From Siphonodentalium dalli (Eukaryota > Mollusca > Scaphopoda > Gadilida > Siphonodentaliidae), in assembly GCA_032622095.1 (NCBI GenBank), contig CP136063.1, positions 119,864,723 to 119,928,722 of the forward strand: a DNA stretch of 64,000 bases. The letters are read 5' to 3'. The notes beneath the pieces are model-generated. The model worked only from the letters and a program-made list of their open reading frames with translations, did not search any database and was not told where the DNA came from. Made by a program: the position numbers and the translations under genes. Below, in pieces: positions 44,943 through 57,589 of the stretch (the first letter of the stretch is position 1; each line of letters starts with the position of its first letter).

Positions 44943-47900
44943 ACTCTGGAAGTTTGTTGTTTTTGTTAATCAAAAAAATAAAAGCTGAACTCAATTATAT
45001 TTACATACTTAGATATATTTCTACTGGTTTCACAAAGATGTTTCATATCTGCCAATTCATTATTATGACCATTACAACATTTGATAATGGCTAATATTAC
45101 CATTGAAGTTTTGAATTGTCGTGGGTTATCGTCTGATCAACTGAAACGCAGAGATTTATTTAATCGATGCAGAGACAAATTTGACATTTCTTTATTTATA
45201 GATACACATTCCAGTGAAGAAGTTGAAAATAAGTGGAGAGATGAATGGGGTCGTGATGCAATTTTTTGTTCATTCTCAAGTGCTAAGAGAGGTGTTGCCA
45301 TCGTTTTTAGAAACACAATTCAATATCACAAAAATATATCAGATCCAGAAGGAAACTTTATAATCCTAGATATAACTATACAAGATCAACGACTAAGTTT
45401 ATGTGGTATTTTTAGGGGGCTTCGTCAAGGTGACCCACTATCTCCTTACTTATTTATTTTAGCAGTAGAGATTCTAAGTGCTTCCTTGAAACACCACCCA
45501 AATATAGATGGGATAAAGATAAATGATTCAGAATTTATTTTATCACAATATGCAGATGACATGATCCTATTCCTACAGGATGACTCTCGTTCTTTGAATG
45601 AGGCATTTAATCTTATCCGCTAATTTGCAAATATATCTGGTTTGAAAGTAAACTTTGATAAAACACAGATAATTTGGATAGGATCCAAGCGGGGCTGTGG
45701 TGAAGAAATATATACAGACGAACAAGTTTTATGGAATCATAATAACTCATTCACAGTATTAGGCATAGAATTCAACTTGTTCAATGATAACTATATTGAA
45801 AATAACTATAGCACAAAATTGAAGAAAATAGAGAAGCTACTAACTGACTGGTCATTCAGACAACTAAGCCTAATTAGAAAAACCACAATAATAAAGACAT
45901 TAGCGCTTCCAATTTTAACACACTGTTTGATAGTTTTACCATCACCATCGCCTGAGATGACAAACCAAATTCAAAAAACCTTCCATAACTTCCTGTGGTC
46001 AGGTAAAAATGATAAAAATCAAGCGTAATGTGGTTATCAATCAAACAGAATACGGAGGATTGAGATTCCCTCATCTTGACTCATTTGAGAAAGCTTTAAA
46101 AATGTCTTGGGTAAAACAAATTCTTGAACCATCTGTACTAGCTGGGTGCAAAACAATCATATTGGATGATTTAGAATCCTTTGGAGGAAACAAAATTTTG
46201 GCATTTAAGTAAAGAAGGTTTATATATTATTTGCTCAAAAGTTAACTCTTTCTGGAAATGTGTTCTTCAAACTTGGTCATTGTTAGACAAGGAGTCCACC
46301 ACAGCCCCAGCAAATATCCTATCGCAACCTTTACATTTGAATAAAAATATACTTATTGGCCATAAAAAAATTATGGATAAAAAATGGATAAAACATGATG
46401 TATTCTTTCTAAATGATCTGATGGGTGAAACATGCTTTCTGGACTACGAATCGTTTTATTTCAGGTATCATCTAAACACTCCTTTCACAACATACCAAGG
46501 GTTAATAAATGCATTACCAATGTCATGGAAAGCATGTATGCGGGAGAATACAAGATTAAATATGATAGGAAATGAGATTATTGAGACTGTAAAACATTCA
46601 AAGAAAACTTGTAGAACATTTTACCCCATTTTTATTAAACAAATTGCAATAGAACCCGGCCATACCCAGGCAAAATGGGAAAACCGCATGGAAACACATT
46701 TAATAGAGGAAGAATGGAATATAATGTACATGAAACCATATCGTACAACAGATGATACTGGGTTACATACTTTTCAGTACAAAATACTTCAAGATATACT
46801 ATACACAAATTCAAAGCTTATTATATGTAAATTGTTAGAAACAGAACTTTGCACATTTTGTAATAATTCAAAAGAGACTACCCTACACATCTTCTTTGAA
46901 TGTACAGTCTCAAAATCAGTTTTGCTTCAATTTCAACATATACTCCGTGAAAAATGTTCTCTTAACTTTGAAATTACACCTCAATATATCATTCTTGGGC
47001 TAAAACCCCCGGACATGTCACAAGACAATTCCTTTGATATATGTATACTACTATACTGTTATATAAGAAATATATATACTCTTGCAAATTTAAGAATATT
47101 GACCGTACAATTTCTGGTCTAATTGAACGCATTAAAAACTACAAATTTACTGAAACTTTTTTCAAAAATAGTTTCAACTCCCAAAAAGAAATTTCTTTTA
47201 GAACACGATGGAATGAACTCAACCCCCTCTTTGATTCAACGACAACTCATAATTAAAACTGAACAGTTTTGGGAAAAAAAGAAAGAAAAAAAAACAGACA
47301 TATTTTCTCGCTCACATTCTTCAATATGTAAAACTCCCAAAGACAAAAGGATAAAATATAAATAAATTTTAGTCTCCTAGAATGGTAAGATGTGTTACAA
47401 CTTGTTCAAAATGCCTTACTTGGACAAAGGTTTACTTCACCTTCCTGTAAATGTATACCACTTACATGGAGTGGCTTGCTGTGAGTGCGGTTTCTGGTTT
47501 CGGCATGGTTCTTGTGGGTCACTTCACCTTGGATGCTTCACCTACAGATGGCCGTAGCATCTTGTAGGGACTGGTTGCTTCTGGGGCACTGCGCTGCCAT
47601 GGGACATGGAGCCCTTTCAGTCACTTGACTTTGACTGAGTGGGCTCTGTGTCTCACGGAGGTGCTTCCCCGGGAGCGACCGGGCCCATGCAGGGGGGGGG
47701 GGGTGGGGCTGCGGTTGTTGGGGAGGGTGCATCTGGGTGCGGAGTCCCGTTTGGAGGGCTGAGATGGAAATTGCGCTCTCATCATGTCCAGGTGGGTGGG
47801 TTGGATGCAGAACCAGAAAAGGTGATTGTAATACCATATTATTATATGTTGAACTTATTATATACATGTATGTTGAATTTTATTAAATATGTTATAACTA

Positions 47901-47957
47901 TATATATTTGAGATCACAATAAAAATATTTAAAAAAAAAAAAAGCAAAAAAAAAAAA
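44943..47957 (+). mobile_element. L1/Tx1-like LINE with internal deletion
   Basis: Flanked by a 14-15 bp target-site duplication and ending in A-rich sequence (AAAAATATTT then poly(A)). It starts with a 5' UTR of about 140 bp, then the endonuclease start, a large internal deletion, the RT end, thumb, C-terminal domain and a GC-rich 3' UTR (47,380-47,930) with a G11 run. The internal deletion sits inside a full-span insertion. It could have formed during reverse transcription (template jump) or later. Confidence 0.8.
45087..47365 (+). pseudogene. L1/Tx1-like ORF2, endonuclease fused to late RT, frameshifted
   Basis: ATG at 45,087 begins [18 protein letters not shown], the N-terminus of the APE endonuclease, and continues to about residue 108. 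At about 45,410 the text jumps directly to [19 protein letters not shown] (RT palm), with catalytic QYADDM near 45,550. The second half of the endonuclease and first half of the RT are therefore missing. A single in-frame stop lies at 45,621-45,623, before FANISGLKVNFDKTQIIWIG. The thumb (KKIEKLLTDWSFRQLSL and KTTIIKTLALPILTHCL) follows. Frameshifts occur near 46,015, 46,195 and 47,080. The C-terminal part includes the Cys/His cluster CTFCNNSKETTLHIFFEC near 46,850-46,905, typical of the L1/Tx1 group. Not functional. Confidence 0.85.
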
Positions 47958-47971
47958 CCTTTGGTTTAAAT
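47958..47971. repeat. Target-site duplication, right copy
   Basis: CCTTTGGTTTAAAT, directly after the poly(A) of the LINE. Confidence 0.75.
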
Positions 47972-48300
47972 CAATTTCGCCGGGGATTTGGGAATTGAAT
48001 AGGTTTCAGATATCCTACTTCGCCATTTAATTCGCTCATATATTCATCTGGAGTTTTGTATGATATATTCCTTGTTTTACGCCAAAACACAGAAATTTCA
48101 GTCAGAAATTGAGACTTCTCACTTATTTGTGTGACGTTAGTCCTCTAATTGGCAAAGTTTGATATTTTTAGAATTAAGTCGTCGGGTGACTTTATTTGTG
48201 TTCAACTTTTAGCATGTAATATCAGATTAACAACGCAGATTACGGTGACGTAGTACCCATACTGTTATTGTAAAATCTAATTGTAAGTTTGTGGAACATC
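47972..48300. other. No gene seen
   Basis: AT-rich, continuous with the sequence before 44,928 once the LINE is removed. Confidence 0.4.
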
Positions 48301-49130
48301 TCTAATGGAGATATAGTTGTATACTGGATTTAGTGTCCGTCTATATGTCTGTCTGTCCCTCCGAGCATATATCTCAGACACGGGTTATAAGATCTGAATG
48401 AAACTTTGCATAGAGATTAACCACCGTGACTGCATGATTTCAAAAGGGGGCCGCTAAATACATGGCCACCAGTAGCCATCTTGGATTTTAAATTAGAATC
48501 CATCTGTACATCCCGCATTTATTTAGGATAACCTCTAGATGAGAGCGATCGAATTTTAACGATTTTAGAGGAAAACATGGCCACCAGTAGCCATCTTGGA
48601 TTTTACTCTTTGCATGACTAAATCCTTTGGTAGACCCTACAGCCCACACTCCTCATCCGATCGTCACCAAACTTCATATGGAAATTTTAGGTTACTAGTA
48701 GATGGGAGCCATCAATTTTTCCCCCGAATTTTGTTTTTAAAAAGCATGGCCACCAGAAGCTATCTTGGATATCAAATTTGAATCATTTGGCAGCCCTCAA
48801 TTATCTGAAAATTATTAGGCATGTTTACAGTTGCTTCTAGATGGAAGCTATGGTTACATTCCACGGTTTCAATGATCAGTAGGGGTAATTTTATAGGTAT
48901 AAAGTGCCAGTGATTTCTGGCAGCATTCATGTGGTAGGTATATTGAGACAAGATTGGACATGAATTTCTGTGATTTCTGCGAAACAGTTGCTCTAGATAT
49001 TGGGTTTAATATTAAGACCCCAAAACATCTACATTTTACATTTATTTTCTGGAACGATGAAAGTTTGAATTTTTTCATATTGATGTTGGAAGCCATAGGA
49101 CTTTGAACCAAGATGGGTGATCATGATCGA
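48301..49130 (+). repeat. GCCATCTTGGAT repeat family, block D1
   Basis: Opens with a GTCTATATGTCTGTCTGTCC tract and ACGGGTTATAAG-type core, then degenerate units containing CATGGCCACCAGTAGCCATC followed by TTGGATTTTA (near 48,465, 48,580 and 48,745). ATCCGATCGTCACCAAACTT phrases lie between them. The same units occur in element C (minus strand) and block D2. Confidence 0.7.
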
Positions 49131-50220
49131 AAACAATCCGTCTTTTTTGTGCCCCTTGGGTCTGGAAATGCAATATTTTGGTAATGTTTTTCAGAAAAAT
49201 TATATTTTGGAATAAACAAGATTTATTATACCCTCAATTATTACATGTATACATTAAACTAGACATTGAACAATATGATTTGGATAAGTATATGACAATT
49301 TAGATTAGAAGAGGGTGAAGAGGACCGAACAACAAGCGGGTCACCGTTTATCTTAAGTTACCTCATCAGAGAAGAAAAGCATGCAGAGTATTATGTAGAA
49401 GGATCGTATGACAAGAGGCCGAGTAAACAGGTTGAGGGGAAATGAAAATGACAAGAAAACATAACATGAATCAGTTGAGGCGGAAGAGAAAGAAAGAGTG
49501 AGACAGAGAGTGGGTAACCACTGCTGTGTGTTTATAAATAATCTCAAACACATCTTTCTTTATATATTTTTTTCAAATTATGGAATTATTGACATATAAC
49601 ATAATTCTAAAGGAAATCCAATGAATCAGGCAACATTAGTCGTATATGACCAAAGCTGGGTTCAGTATATGATTCCATTCACTATGATAGAAGACTAAAA
49701 CGACCACTTATGGCAGCTGCTTATGGTAAAAAGTTTGGGTTGCTTTAAAGATTTTGTAGTTTGTGCTACGTGGAAGAGAATTCGAGCCATGCAGGAGTAT
49801 GATATTGTCTGTATTCTGTTCCTAATGACATAAAACATTCATCCCTGATTTTATTGTATGATGATCATACTTAAAAAGTTATCTGCGCTTTCTATGTCGC
49901 CACATGAACATCTGTTGCTTTCTTTTTGTGATTCTCGTGGAGGTCTTCATTAAGACTACTGCATTTGAGTCCTATAGTTGGGTATGGATTATTTGGGCTT
50001 TTCTATTAGAACAAAAATTGAAGTTAAACGTTCTTCTCACATTAAAAAACATTATATTGTCGGTCACACAATCAAGGGCTATAACTCTTGGTACCACAAC
50101 TAATATGGGCATTGTGTATCAAATTCTGAAAGCCTATTATGACTCATTTCATGCAGGCATATATATATATTGTCTATATGGTTTGGGTTCATAATGCAGA
50201 TAAATTTCAATGAATGAATT
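49131..50220. other. No gene recognised
   Basis: A 96-codon hydrophobic frame at 49,904-50,194 lacks motifs. GGGCTATAACTCTTGGTACC belongs to the repeat background. Confidence 0.3.
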
Positions 50221-50730
50221 TCAATGAATGCCCCCCCTTATTTCTGGCCCCCTGCCTGTGGAAATTGTGGAGTTTCACCTATAGAGTTTGAAGGATTTTC
50301 GAAAAAAACATGGCCGCTGGCAGCCATCTTGGATGTTACTCTTTGTATGATTGAATCCATTGGCACACCCTACAGACCACATCCCTAAACCAATGGCCAC
50401 CAAACTTGATATGTATCTTCTGGCCATAGATATTTTTTCGAATTTAGTTGAAAAACATGGCCGGTCGACGGCGGCCATCTTGGATTTTATTCTTTGCACG
50501 ACAAAATTCTTCGCCATACCCTAAATCCACACATCCCTCATCAGATTGTCACTATAACTACATCATATCTATCTTCGGCATGACCACTAGACGGGAGCCT
50601 TCAATTTGTTTTCAAATTTTAGCGACCATCTTTGATTTCACATTTGTGTCCATCGACACCCACAACTGGTCCAAACACGATGGAAGAATTACCGTGCACT
50701 GTTTCTTCAAAGTCTTAACTTGACGAAGTT
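50221..50730 (+). repeat. GCCATCTTGGAT repeat family, block D2
   Basis: Units near 50,310, 50,470 and 50,625 (CATGGCCGCTGGCAGCCATC; GGCGGCCATCTTGGATTTTA; GCGACCATCTTTGATTT), period about 160 bp, with GTCACnAnACT-type phrases between. Confidence 0.7.
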
Positions 50731-51149
50731 TAGCTCTTGTTCGATACAGTGTTTGATCTCGTCCGATCGTAGCTTCCACAATATCCATACAACGATGTGG
50801 AATCTAATGTAGTAATGGTCACATCTTTCTCAGTTATTACCAAGCAGACTGTGTAAATCGAATGTTTTCCTCGTGATTGGGCGGTTTCTCTTGGTGTATC
50901 ATTGATATTTTGCAATATGTATAGTGTATTGTGTTCCTAACTATCAACTGAGATCTTGATTTTGCGAGATCTCTCTATTGAGTAATGTCATTTACAGTCC
51001 ATACACGGGCATTGATAGTGTGTCGCTTCGATACTGTCACTAGTGGTAAGTTTGTTAAACTCGTCCCGGAAAGCTTTGTCTGGACATAAATATTCAAAGT
51101 TTTAAACAAAAGTCGCAGTGACTGCATCGACTTGATGTGCCATCGAACC

Positions 51150-51698
51150 AGACACTGCAAATTCTGCAATCACCATTCGATTTTAATTATTGATGACAGG
51201 ATCCGCAGAAACGGAACGAAATCTAGCGTTAATCCGGATCGGGGCAGACGGGTTGGCGGAGATGAGCTCGGATACAGATCGGCGATCAGGCACAGCGATC
51301 CACGTCGGACAGCCTCCGTAACAAACCGCCTCGCTGTTTACAGGGCGCTTCCTAATTAATTGTCGATGTATTGGAAGCGCACGGCACAGCCAGTTACTCG
51401 ACGTCGGCGGCCCATTTGTCGTTTGGTGCCAGTAGAAACTACTGCGCTGTGCTAATGTTTTATTCACAATTTCTCTGGAGTTTTGCTCAACGTGCGAGCA
51501 TTTTTAATGAACAGGCGCCCGAATAGACTGTTTGACACACCATGCATTACCAGTTATATACGAACCACAGGCACTGTGGGTGTTTCCTTCCCGGACCCAT
51601 GCCGTTTCCTGGAGTTGTGATTACTTTTATCATGTAAAACCCTTACGCGCTCGGTTGCTACGCGCTACTCATGTATCATCGGGTACCACATAAAGGCG
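51150..51698 (+). promoter_or_regulatory. Probable promoter / 5' UTR of the Kv channel gene
   Basis: This stretch is clearly richer in CpG than its surroundings (for example GGATCGGGGCAGACGGG and ACTCGACGTCGGCGGCCC), as expected for a 5' gene end. No TATA box at a convincing distance was found, and the transcription start cannot be placed. An in-frame stop (TGA) at 51,618-51,620 with no ATG before 51,699 fixes the translation start. Confidence 0.45.
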
Positions 51699-52047
51699 AT
51701 GAACCCGGTGGAGGTCACCGACACCAAAAATTATACAAACCAGGACCGTGACGTGGAAAAAGCGATACATGAAAGTGATCTTCAGGACAGCTTCATCGTG
51801 ATTGAGGACACCAACGAAAACACTCCGAAAAAGTATGGATTTACAAGTTATGAAGATGATGAAAGGCTGGTGCTCAACGTTGGTGGTGTGCGACACGAGA
51901 CCCACGTTTCGACGCTCAAAAATATTCCCGATACCCGCCTGGCTAGACTGGCGGACACCCATCTTAAGGGTAACATCAAGAAAGGGGAGTACTTTTTCGA
52001 CAGACATCCGGCGGTGTTTAATTCTGTGATAGATTTCTATAGGACAG
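51699..52047 (+). CDS. Shaw: First coding exon of a Shaw/Kv3-type voltage-gated K+ channel (T1 domain, partial)
   Basis: Encodes 116 complete residues plus one base. The first about 55 residues are an acidic, non-conserved N-terminus. Residues about 57-116 are the beginning of the T1 (BTB-like) tetramerisation domain of Kv channels: [30 protein letters not shown], then [20 protein letters not shown]. The RHET...STL...P.TRLA.LA wording fits the Kv3/Shaw subfamily better than Kv1, Kv2 or Kv4. T1 lies in the cytoplasm and directs subfamily-specific assembly of four subunits. The exon ends at a strong donor (GGACAG|GTAAGA) in phase 1, inside the glycine codon of the YRTG motif. The rest of T1, with its zinc-site residues, and all six membrane segments must lie in later exons. 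None were found in the remaining 12 kb, so the first intron is long or the gene is broken. Confidence 0.85.
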
Positions 52048-54040
52048 GTAAGATTGCTCTCTGTCTATATGACATTCTGTTGTTTCAAAAGTTGGAGAAT
52101 TAAAGTCTGAATAGTTATAGTATCCATGTTCCGGAACCATGTACGCGAATCTGTTGCGGAATTTTTGTTTCGATTCCAAATTTTTATTCATTATCCCTAT
52201 ACTTCATAAATTCTGATAATCCCCGCATACTTACACGTTGTGGACCTCTTAGTGAGTCTCCGAATATGGGAATGTGTACAATTTACGAACATCTCGTGTT
52301 TATGCTTGTGAATATCCACCAGAATTAAATATCTAAATAAATGTACTTGTATATATATTGCGCTCACACGCTATAAAATGACATAGTGAAACCATGCACA
52401 CAACAAACTTTTATGTCGGCTTTTGGTTACCATTTCTTGTACAGGTATATCAATGTCAGATGGATCCCCCAAAAGACACATACGCGGCACAAGAATAGCA
52501 TAATATGCATGCATGCAGCAAATAAAGTTAATGAACATTACCTATGATAGACACTGGTGCACATCATACACATTATTTAATTCAGATTGGACATGTTCTC
52601 GAATACTTTGTTCGGACTACATCTGTTATATATATAGTTAGATGGGCAAATAGAGTATTTAAGTCAAGTCAGGTCCAGATTGTACTATATTTATATAACG
52701 TAAAGACTTGTCTTTGTAAAACAAAGAGTGGTATTCATATAACAGATATCATCAAAAATCAAAAAGTCAATTGCTTGTATTGTAATTATATAATCCCAAT
52801 TTTCTTTCGTTCTGTGGATACCATGGGATAACATACTATTAAATGAATCTCGGTAGGGGGAAAGATATCAACCAAGCATTGAATTACCCAAAAAATATAT
52901 ATATATATATATATGTATATCATTATGTGAGAACATATATGTCTGATCATTTTCATTGGCATCTGTCACTTTACTTCAAACTCATTTATTTATATCAAGA
53001 ATTGAATATGCCGCGTGTGCGTAGTACATGTAATGTCGGACAGCGGGATTGAAAGATAAATACATGAATGTATGCATGGATGCATGGCCACGTATTATTG
53101 CCCCCTCCCCCACGCCTGTTTCTTCGTCGTGATATGGTATACTGGTTCAAACGATGTTAAACCATTGTTCTGCAATTCCGACTTTTTCATGTCAATGTGT
53201 TCCTATATATGAACAAGGCTTATTCAGAAATGTTCCATGTTTTATCTTCGTGTGGCTGAGTCACAGAATGGCATGGTATTCGGAATTTGCCAGGAGTATG
53301 GCATTATGGTATCTTAATTCATTTGACTAATAGCAATGTTGGGGGAAATCGATCGATACTATAGTTTGACGTGGAAGACATATAATAGATCCTATGATGT
53401 TCAAGTCTAAGTTTAAGAGTAACGTCCCTAGCAACTTTATATTTAACTGTGTGTGTCATTTTAACGCTATAGCTATATAGCCAGACAGAACCCTACATGT
53501 AGTCTTGGATAAAATGTGTCCAGAAAATCGGATATCAAGATCGAGAAGATCTGATCTTGAAGTTTTGCACTGCATTGATCTGAGTGCAATGGCGAGAGCT
53601 TGAAGTGCTGTCTTGCCATTGATTGCGTCATCAGACGTTGTTTTCGTATTGACAAATTTGAGCGTGCACTGGGGCACACGCGTCCACATGCGTGAATCAT
53701 TCGCTGAATGAATCCCTGCAACGACGGTTTGCTTCACTGTTGATAACATTGGATAAAATTAGTTATTTTAAAGATTTGGCATTGAGCAGGACAGCATGGT
53801 AACGAGCGAACGCCTTCAACAGATCAATCAAACAGTTAATCGGACTTAATTGCACATTCATGTGGCTCAGCACCTTCAAGTTCCGCGTAATATTAAAACC
53901 TTCCCTGATTACGAAAAGTGTTTTCTTTGTCTTAATATTGACTACACCCTTTCGTCTTCCGAAACTGAAACCATAAGTTGGACTTTTATTTATCAAGACG
54001 TTTGCCAAATACATATACCTTACTCGTATTTAAATTCGCG
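52048..54040. other. Presumed first intron, left part; no gene seen
   Basis: If the channel gene continues, this is intronic. A TA microsatellite lies at about 52,894-52,913. The minus-strand frame at 53,456-53,749 has no firm motif. Confidence 0.4.
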
Positions 54041-54048
54041 CATTATTA

Positions 54049-54124
54049 TGTTTCGCTCAGTTTTAAATTCGCGCATCCTGAATTCGCCCACCTTGATGTG
54101 CGAATTCAAAACTGACAAAATGTT
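54049..54124. repeat. Short foldback
   Basis: Imperfect inverted arms of about 29 bp (54,049-54,077 and 54,095-54,124) centred on GTTTTAAATTCGCGCATC and its near-complement GATGTGCGAATTCAAAAC. Confidence 0.65.
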
Positions 54125-54863
54125 TCCCTATAGAAATCTTGTATCCGATGCCATGCAGAGTATTTTTTACAGGTCAGTGAAGGTAAATTTAAAGACAACC
54201 GCCATATAATTAAATATACAGCGAGCAGAAGGCAACTGTTGATCGTTTATAGTTGTGAAGGTATATAATTCTACTAAACTTGATCAATTAATAACTATGG
54301 TATTTCAATAGTTATGGGCATAACCGACGTGAACTCGAGCGACCATTGAATATCCTGTCTGTTCGCCCAACTCTTCGAGTCGTACTATTATTTAATTCGC
54401 ACCCCATCGCTTTGCGAAAAACATAACACATTGTAAAATGCCTTGCTTTTATTGAGTTGCTCGAATAACATTATGGTGATGGATATCTGAAATACTTACA
54501 CGAACTATGTATATACGTCAGAAAAATAATGAGGTTATAATATTATTAAAAATATACAAACGCTCTTTATGTTACCGCGTATACAGATAGGTAGGCCTAG
54601 CGCTCTTTGTTGCAACATGAAGAAGAAAGGGATCTTTCTTTTCTCGATCTGAGACGATGATTCTTATGACTTCACCAGTCCCGTTGAAACGAGACCAATA
54701 TTTCATTCTAATCAATTTTAACAGTTCATCAAGTCGTGTCGAGCCATGTATGCTCCATATATAATTATATATAAGCATTCGAGCAACCTTTATCGACCGA
54801 TTTTGATTCAATGTACGATAAACAAAAATAGATTACCACACTCTTAGAACAAATGTGTATAAA
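54125..54863. other. No gene seen
   Basis: Includes ACGCTCTTTATGTTACC (54,560) and GCGCTCTTTGTTGC (54,600) of the CTCTTTAT motif group. Confidence 0.35.
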
Positions 54864-55328
54864 TTCTACACAAGATGTTTTAATTTTATCTTAAACAAAT
54901 TGTGTAGAAATGACACGTGACATAATTATGTCGGTGGAATTTTCTCAACATTGAATATGAGTGATCATGTGAGAATATTATAGTTAGTAGAAGAGATATG
55001 TTCTATTCGAGACACAAACCTCGTAAAAGCTACCATATTAAACATCTGGCAGCAGCTTTAAAATTTTGTTCTACACAATTATGTGGCGTTGATCAGTTTT
55101 ATCACAAACACAGTGTATAACAAAGTCTATAACTTATGCCAATTTTATGTTCTGTGGTAGCCTTTGCGAGTTTTGTGACTCCAATAGAACAACACATCTC
55201 ATCTCATCTAATAAACATATTCACTCATATTCAATGGTGAGGAAATTCCACCGACACACATAATTTATGTCATGTGTCATTTCTACACAATTTTGTTACA
55301 GAAAAGATTTAACACACATTGTGTAGAA
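54864..55328. mobile_element. Foldback MITE, about 465 bp
   Basis: Inverted arms of about 180 bp run 54,864-55,045 and 55,145-55,328. The ends are TTCTACACAA and TTGTGTAGAA. Conserved inner text includes GTCGGTGGAATTT and CATTGAATATGAGTGA. Each arm contains its own smaller inverted repeat made of the same 10-bp end (54,864-54,873 with 54,901-54,911). No coding capacity. Target-site duplication unresolved. Confidence 0.75.
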
Positions 55329-57589
55329 ATAATGAGATCGAGTTCAACATGCATGGGGGCGTTGACGGACAATTTTCGACCTTCAAAGGAGGCAGCTTTA
55401 TCAGATTTTCTATTGGTAACACACCAAAAGAACACACCTCATAAAGTACGCCAACTGTCCTTCGACTTTAGAAGGCGCCCCATTCATGAAATTTCAAAAA
55501 ATGTCAATATCATACTATCATTTTGAAAGGAAAAATCATTATCCTTTATCACAAATGTATGCTATAGTACAATAACAACACCTGTTTACCCTCACACTAT
55601 GAGAGATATGTTCTAATTATGTAAAAAGTGGCTTAAAAAACTCCTTCTAATTGATAGTTTGTAAATGATATTTTTTTAAAAGAGCAGAGTTTTCGCCATA
55701 CTTGGGCGGGTTGTTTCGTCAGTTGTAATCTGCGTTATCATAGATATGAACACAACATGATATATTTATCAGAAAAAGATATATCATACGGTCACAATAC
55801 GTGTTCGCATTCGGATTAACGTAAACAATGTCATAAATTGAATTTTGTAAATTAAATTCCCGTTTGATTTGACAATTCGTTCAGAGTTCAGAGTTCGAAA
55901 ACCGGCTTGGTTCCCATAATTTAGACCGGAGTTATATCCCATAATTAGTTCATTTATGTGTTTCAAAGTGCTGCCTCGAAAACCATTTAATTTAGCAATA
56001 GGCTGTGGTCAAAGAGAATTTTGTAATTGTGTTTTGTGATGTTGCCATTGGCAGCATTCTTAATTTGCGTTATTGAGACCAGGAAGTACCACTGGAGGCC
56101 ACAACGGTCGTAATCCGACTGATGTTACTCGGTGGAAACAGAAATGGCATTCAGTGCACATGGCAGCTCGTAACAGACGCGCCAACTGGCGTATTTAATT
56201 GGTGAAATCAATGATAATGGGTATATCCTATCATCATCAATAACCATCATGCAGGGCACGCGAGAAAATGCACACTGTGAGCGATTGTTTGCCATATACG
56301 CTGAATGATCCCCGTGGACATGTGACAGCTAGAGAGCGGGGTGGCGGTGCCCCATCTCCCCAATTTTGGTGAATATTTTCAACACTTGTAAAATCCACGC
56401 CTGCTATTAAACCTCAGTTTAGACATTTTGTAAATGTCACACATAGAATGAAATTGTTCTGATGATTTGACTTGCAGCCAGGATTTAGTGCGAAATTGAT
56501 CGTTTAGTTGAATAGTTTACTTTCGATCAATATTTTTGGACTGAAAATTTATTAATAGGGGAATTTATGTAGAACATTTCCAAGAGTTGTAAAGCTTGAA
56601 GTACCAAATAGAAATTGCCTTAACATAGTGGGTGTAAATGGGAGGTCCTGGACTTGGTCAATGGCTGCAATTGTTATTTATAAGTTGTAAACTCCCAAAC
56701 GGAGACCCCCCCATCAACGTCCATATAATGTCCAGCAAAGGTAGGTTTATGGCATACATGTATATATTAGTAACCTTGCTGACGCCTCATTTGTTGAGAA
56801 AGAAAGGCGAATATGGTATTATTTGCAACAAATTTAAAACTAGCATTTATGTGCGTGATCAAAAGTTTGTGGTATAAAGGAGCACGATGTGAAACCATGC
56901 ATAATCCCAAAGCATTCCCTCAAAACTCAAAGAATAATTTTACGCAGAATTCACATTTAAAAATTCACCACATGTTTTGTTTTACAGATGACGTCTAAAA
57001 TCCCATGAACAATTCAAACAGCGGTATTCACAATATTAGACTATAACATATTGCAGGTGGTTTCTATTGCGCCAGATTATATGGTCAGTGTATCTGAGGT
57101 CATCGTTAACATTGAGAAGATTAAATTAAAATTACGCAGTCAAAACGACTTTATTACGCCCTCTTACGGTGCATATTAGCAACCGTCTTTGGTCGTGTCG
57201 GGGGAGTAAATGTGCACATGTTAAAAACGTACTCGCTATTTGCGTACTTGTTTTGTTGTGTATATGCTATGTAATATCGGCCAGCTAACACTTTGTACAA
57301 GTCGGTGCCGCACTAACACTGTGAGTTCGTTCCGATCAGTCATGGGTTCAGAATATGTTGTCGCTAATATACGTTGTCGCTAATCGGTAATTCACACCAC
57401 GATTGATGCGTCTTTTGAATCTTGCCTTGTCCCGGTCAAATCTTTTCTTTTGCGTTGCGTTTAGTTCGGATTTGCGTTCTGACAGCCGTTGGCCCTTCGC
57501 CACCACGAATACATGAACTTGTCTTTGCATATGGACACCACATATATATTAAAGTAGCAGGCAAAGCATAGGACATGGACATGTTACCA
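55329..57589. other. No gene recognised
   Basis: The 56,330-56,620 part has phrases of the AGGGACGTGGC family (GCCCCATCTCCCCAATTTTGG). A minus-strand 60-codon basic frame at 57,348-57,530 is unassigned. Confidence 0.35.

Noticed and set aside
47538-47911. Overlapping Gly-rich and Pro-rich frames
   Set aside because: They lie in the GC-rich 3' UTR of the L1/Tx1-like LINE and lack motifs.
53456-53749. Possible ankyrin-like minus-strand frame (NGKTALQALAIA)
   Set aside because: Only one short phrase resembles an ankyrin repeat. Two overlapping frames are open and there is no splice support.
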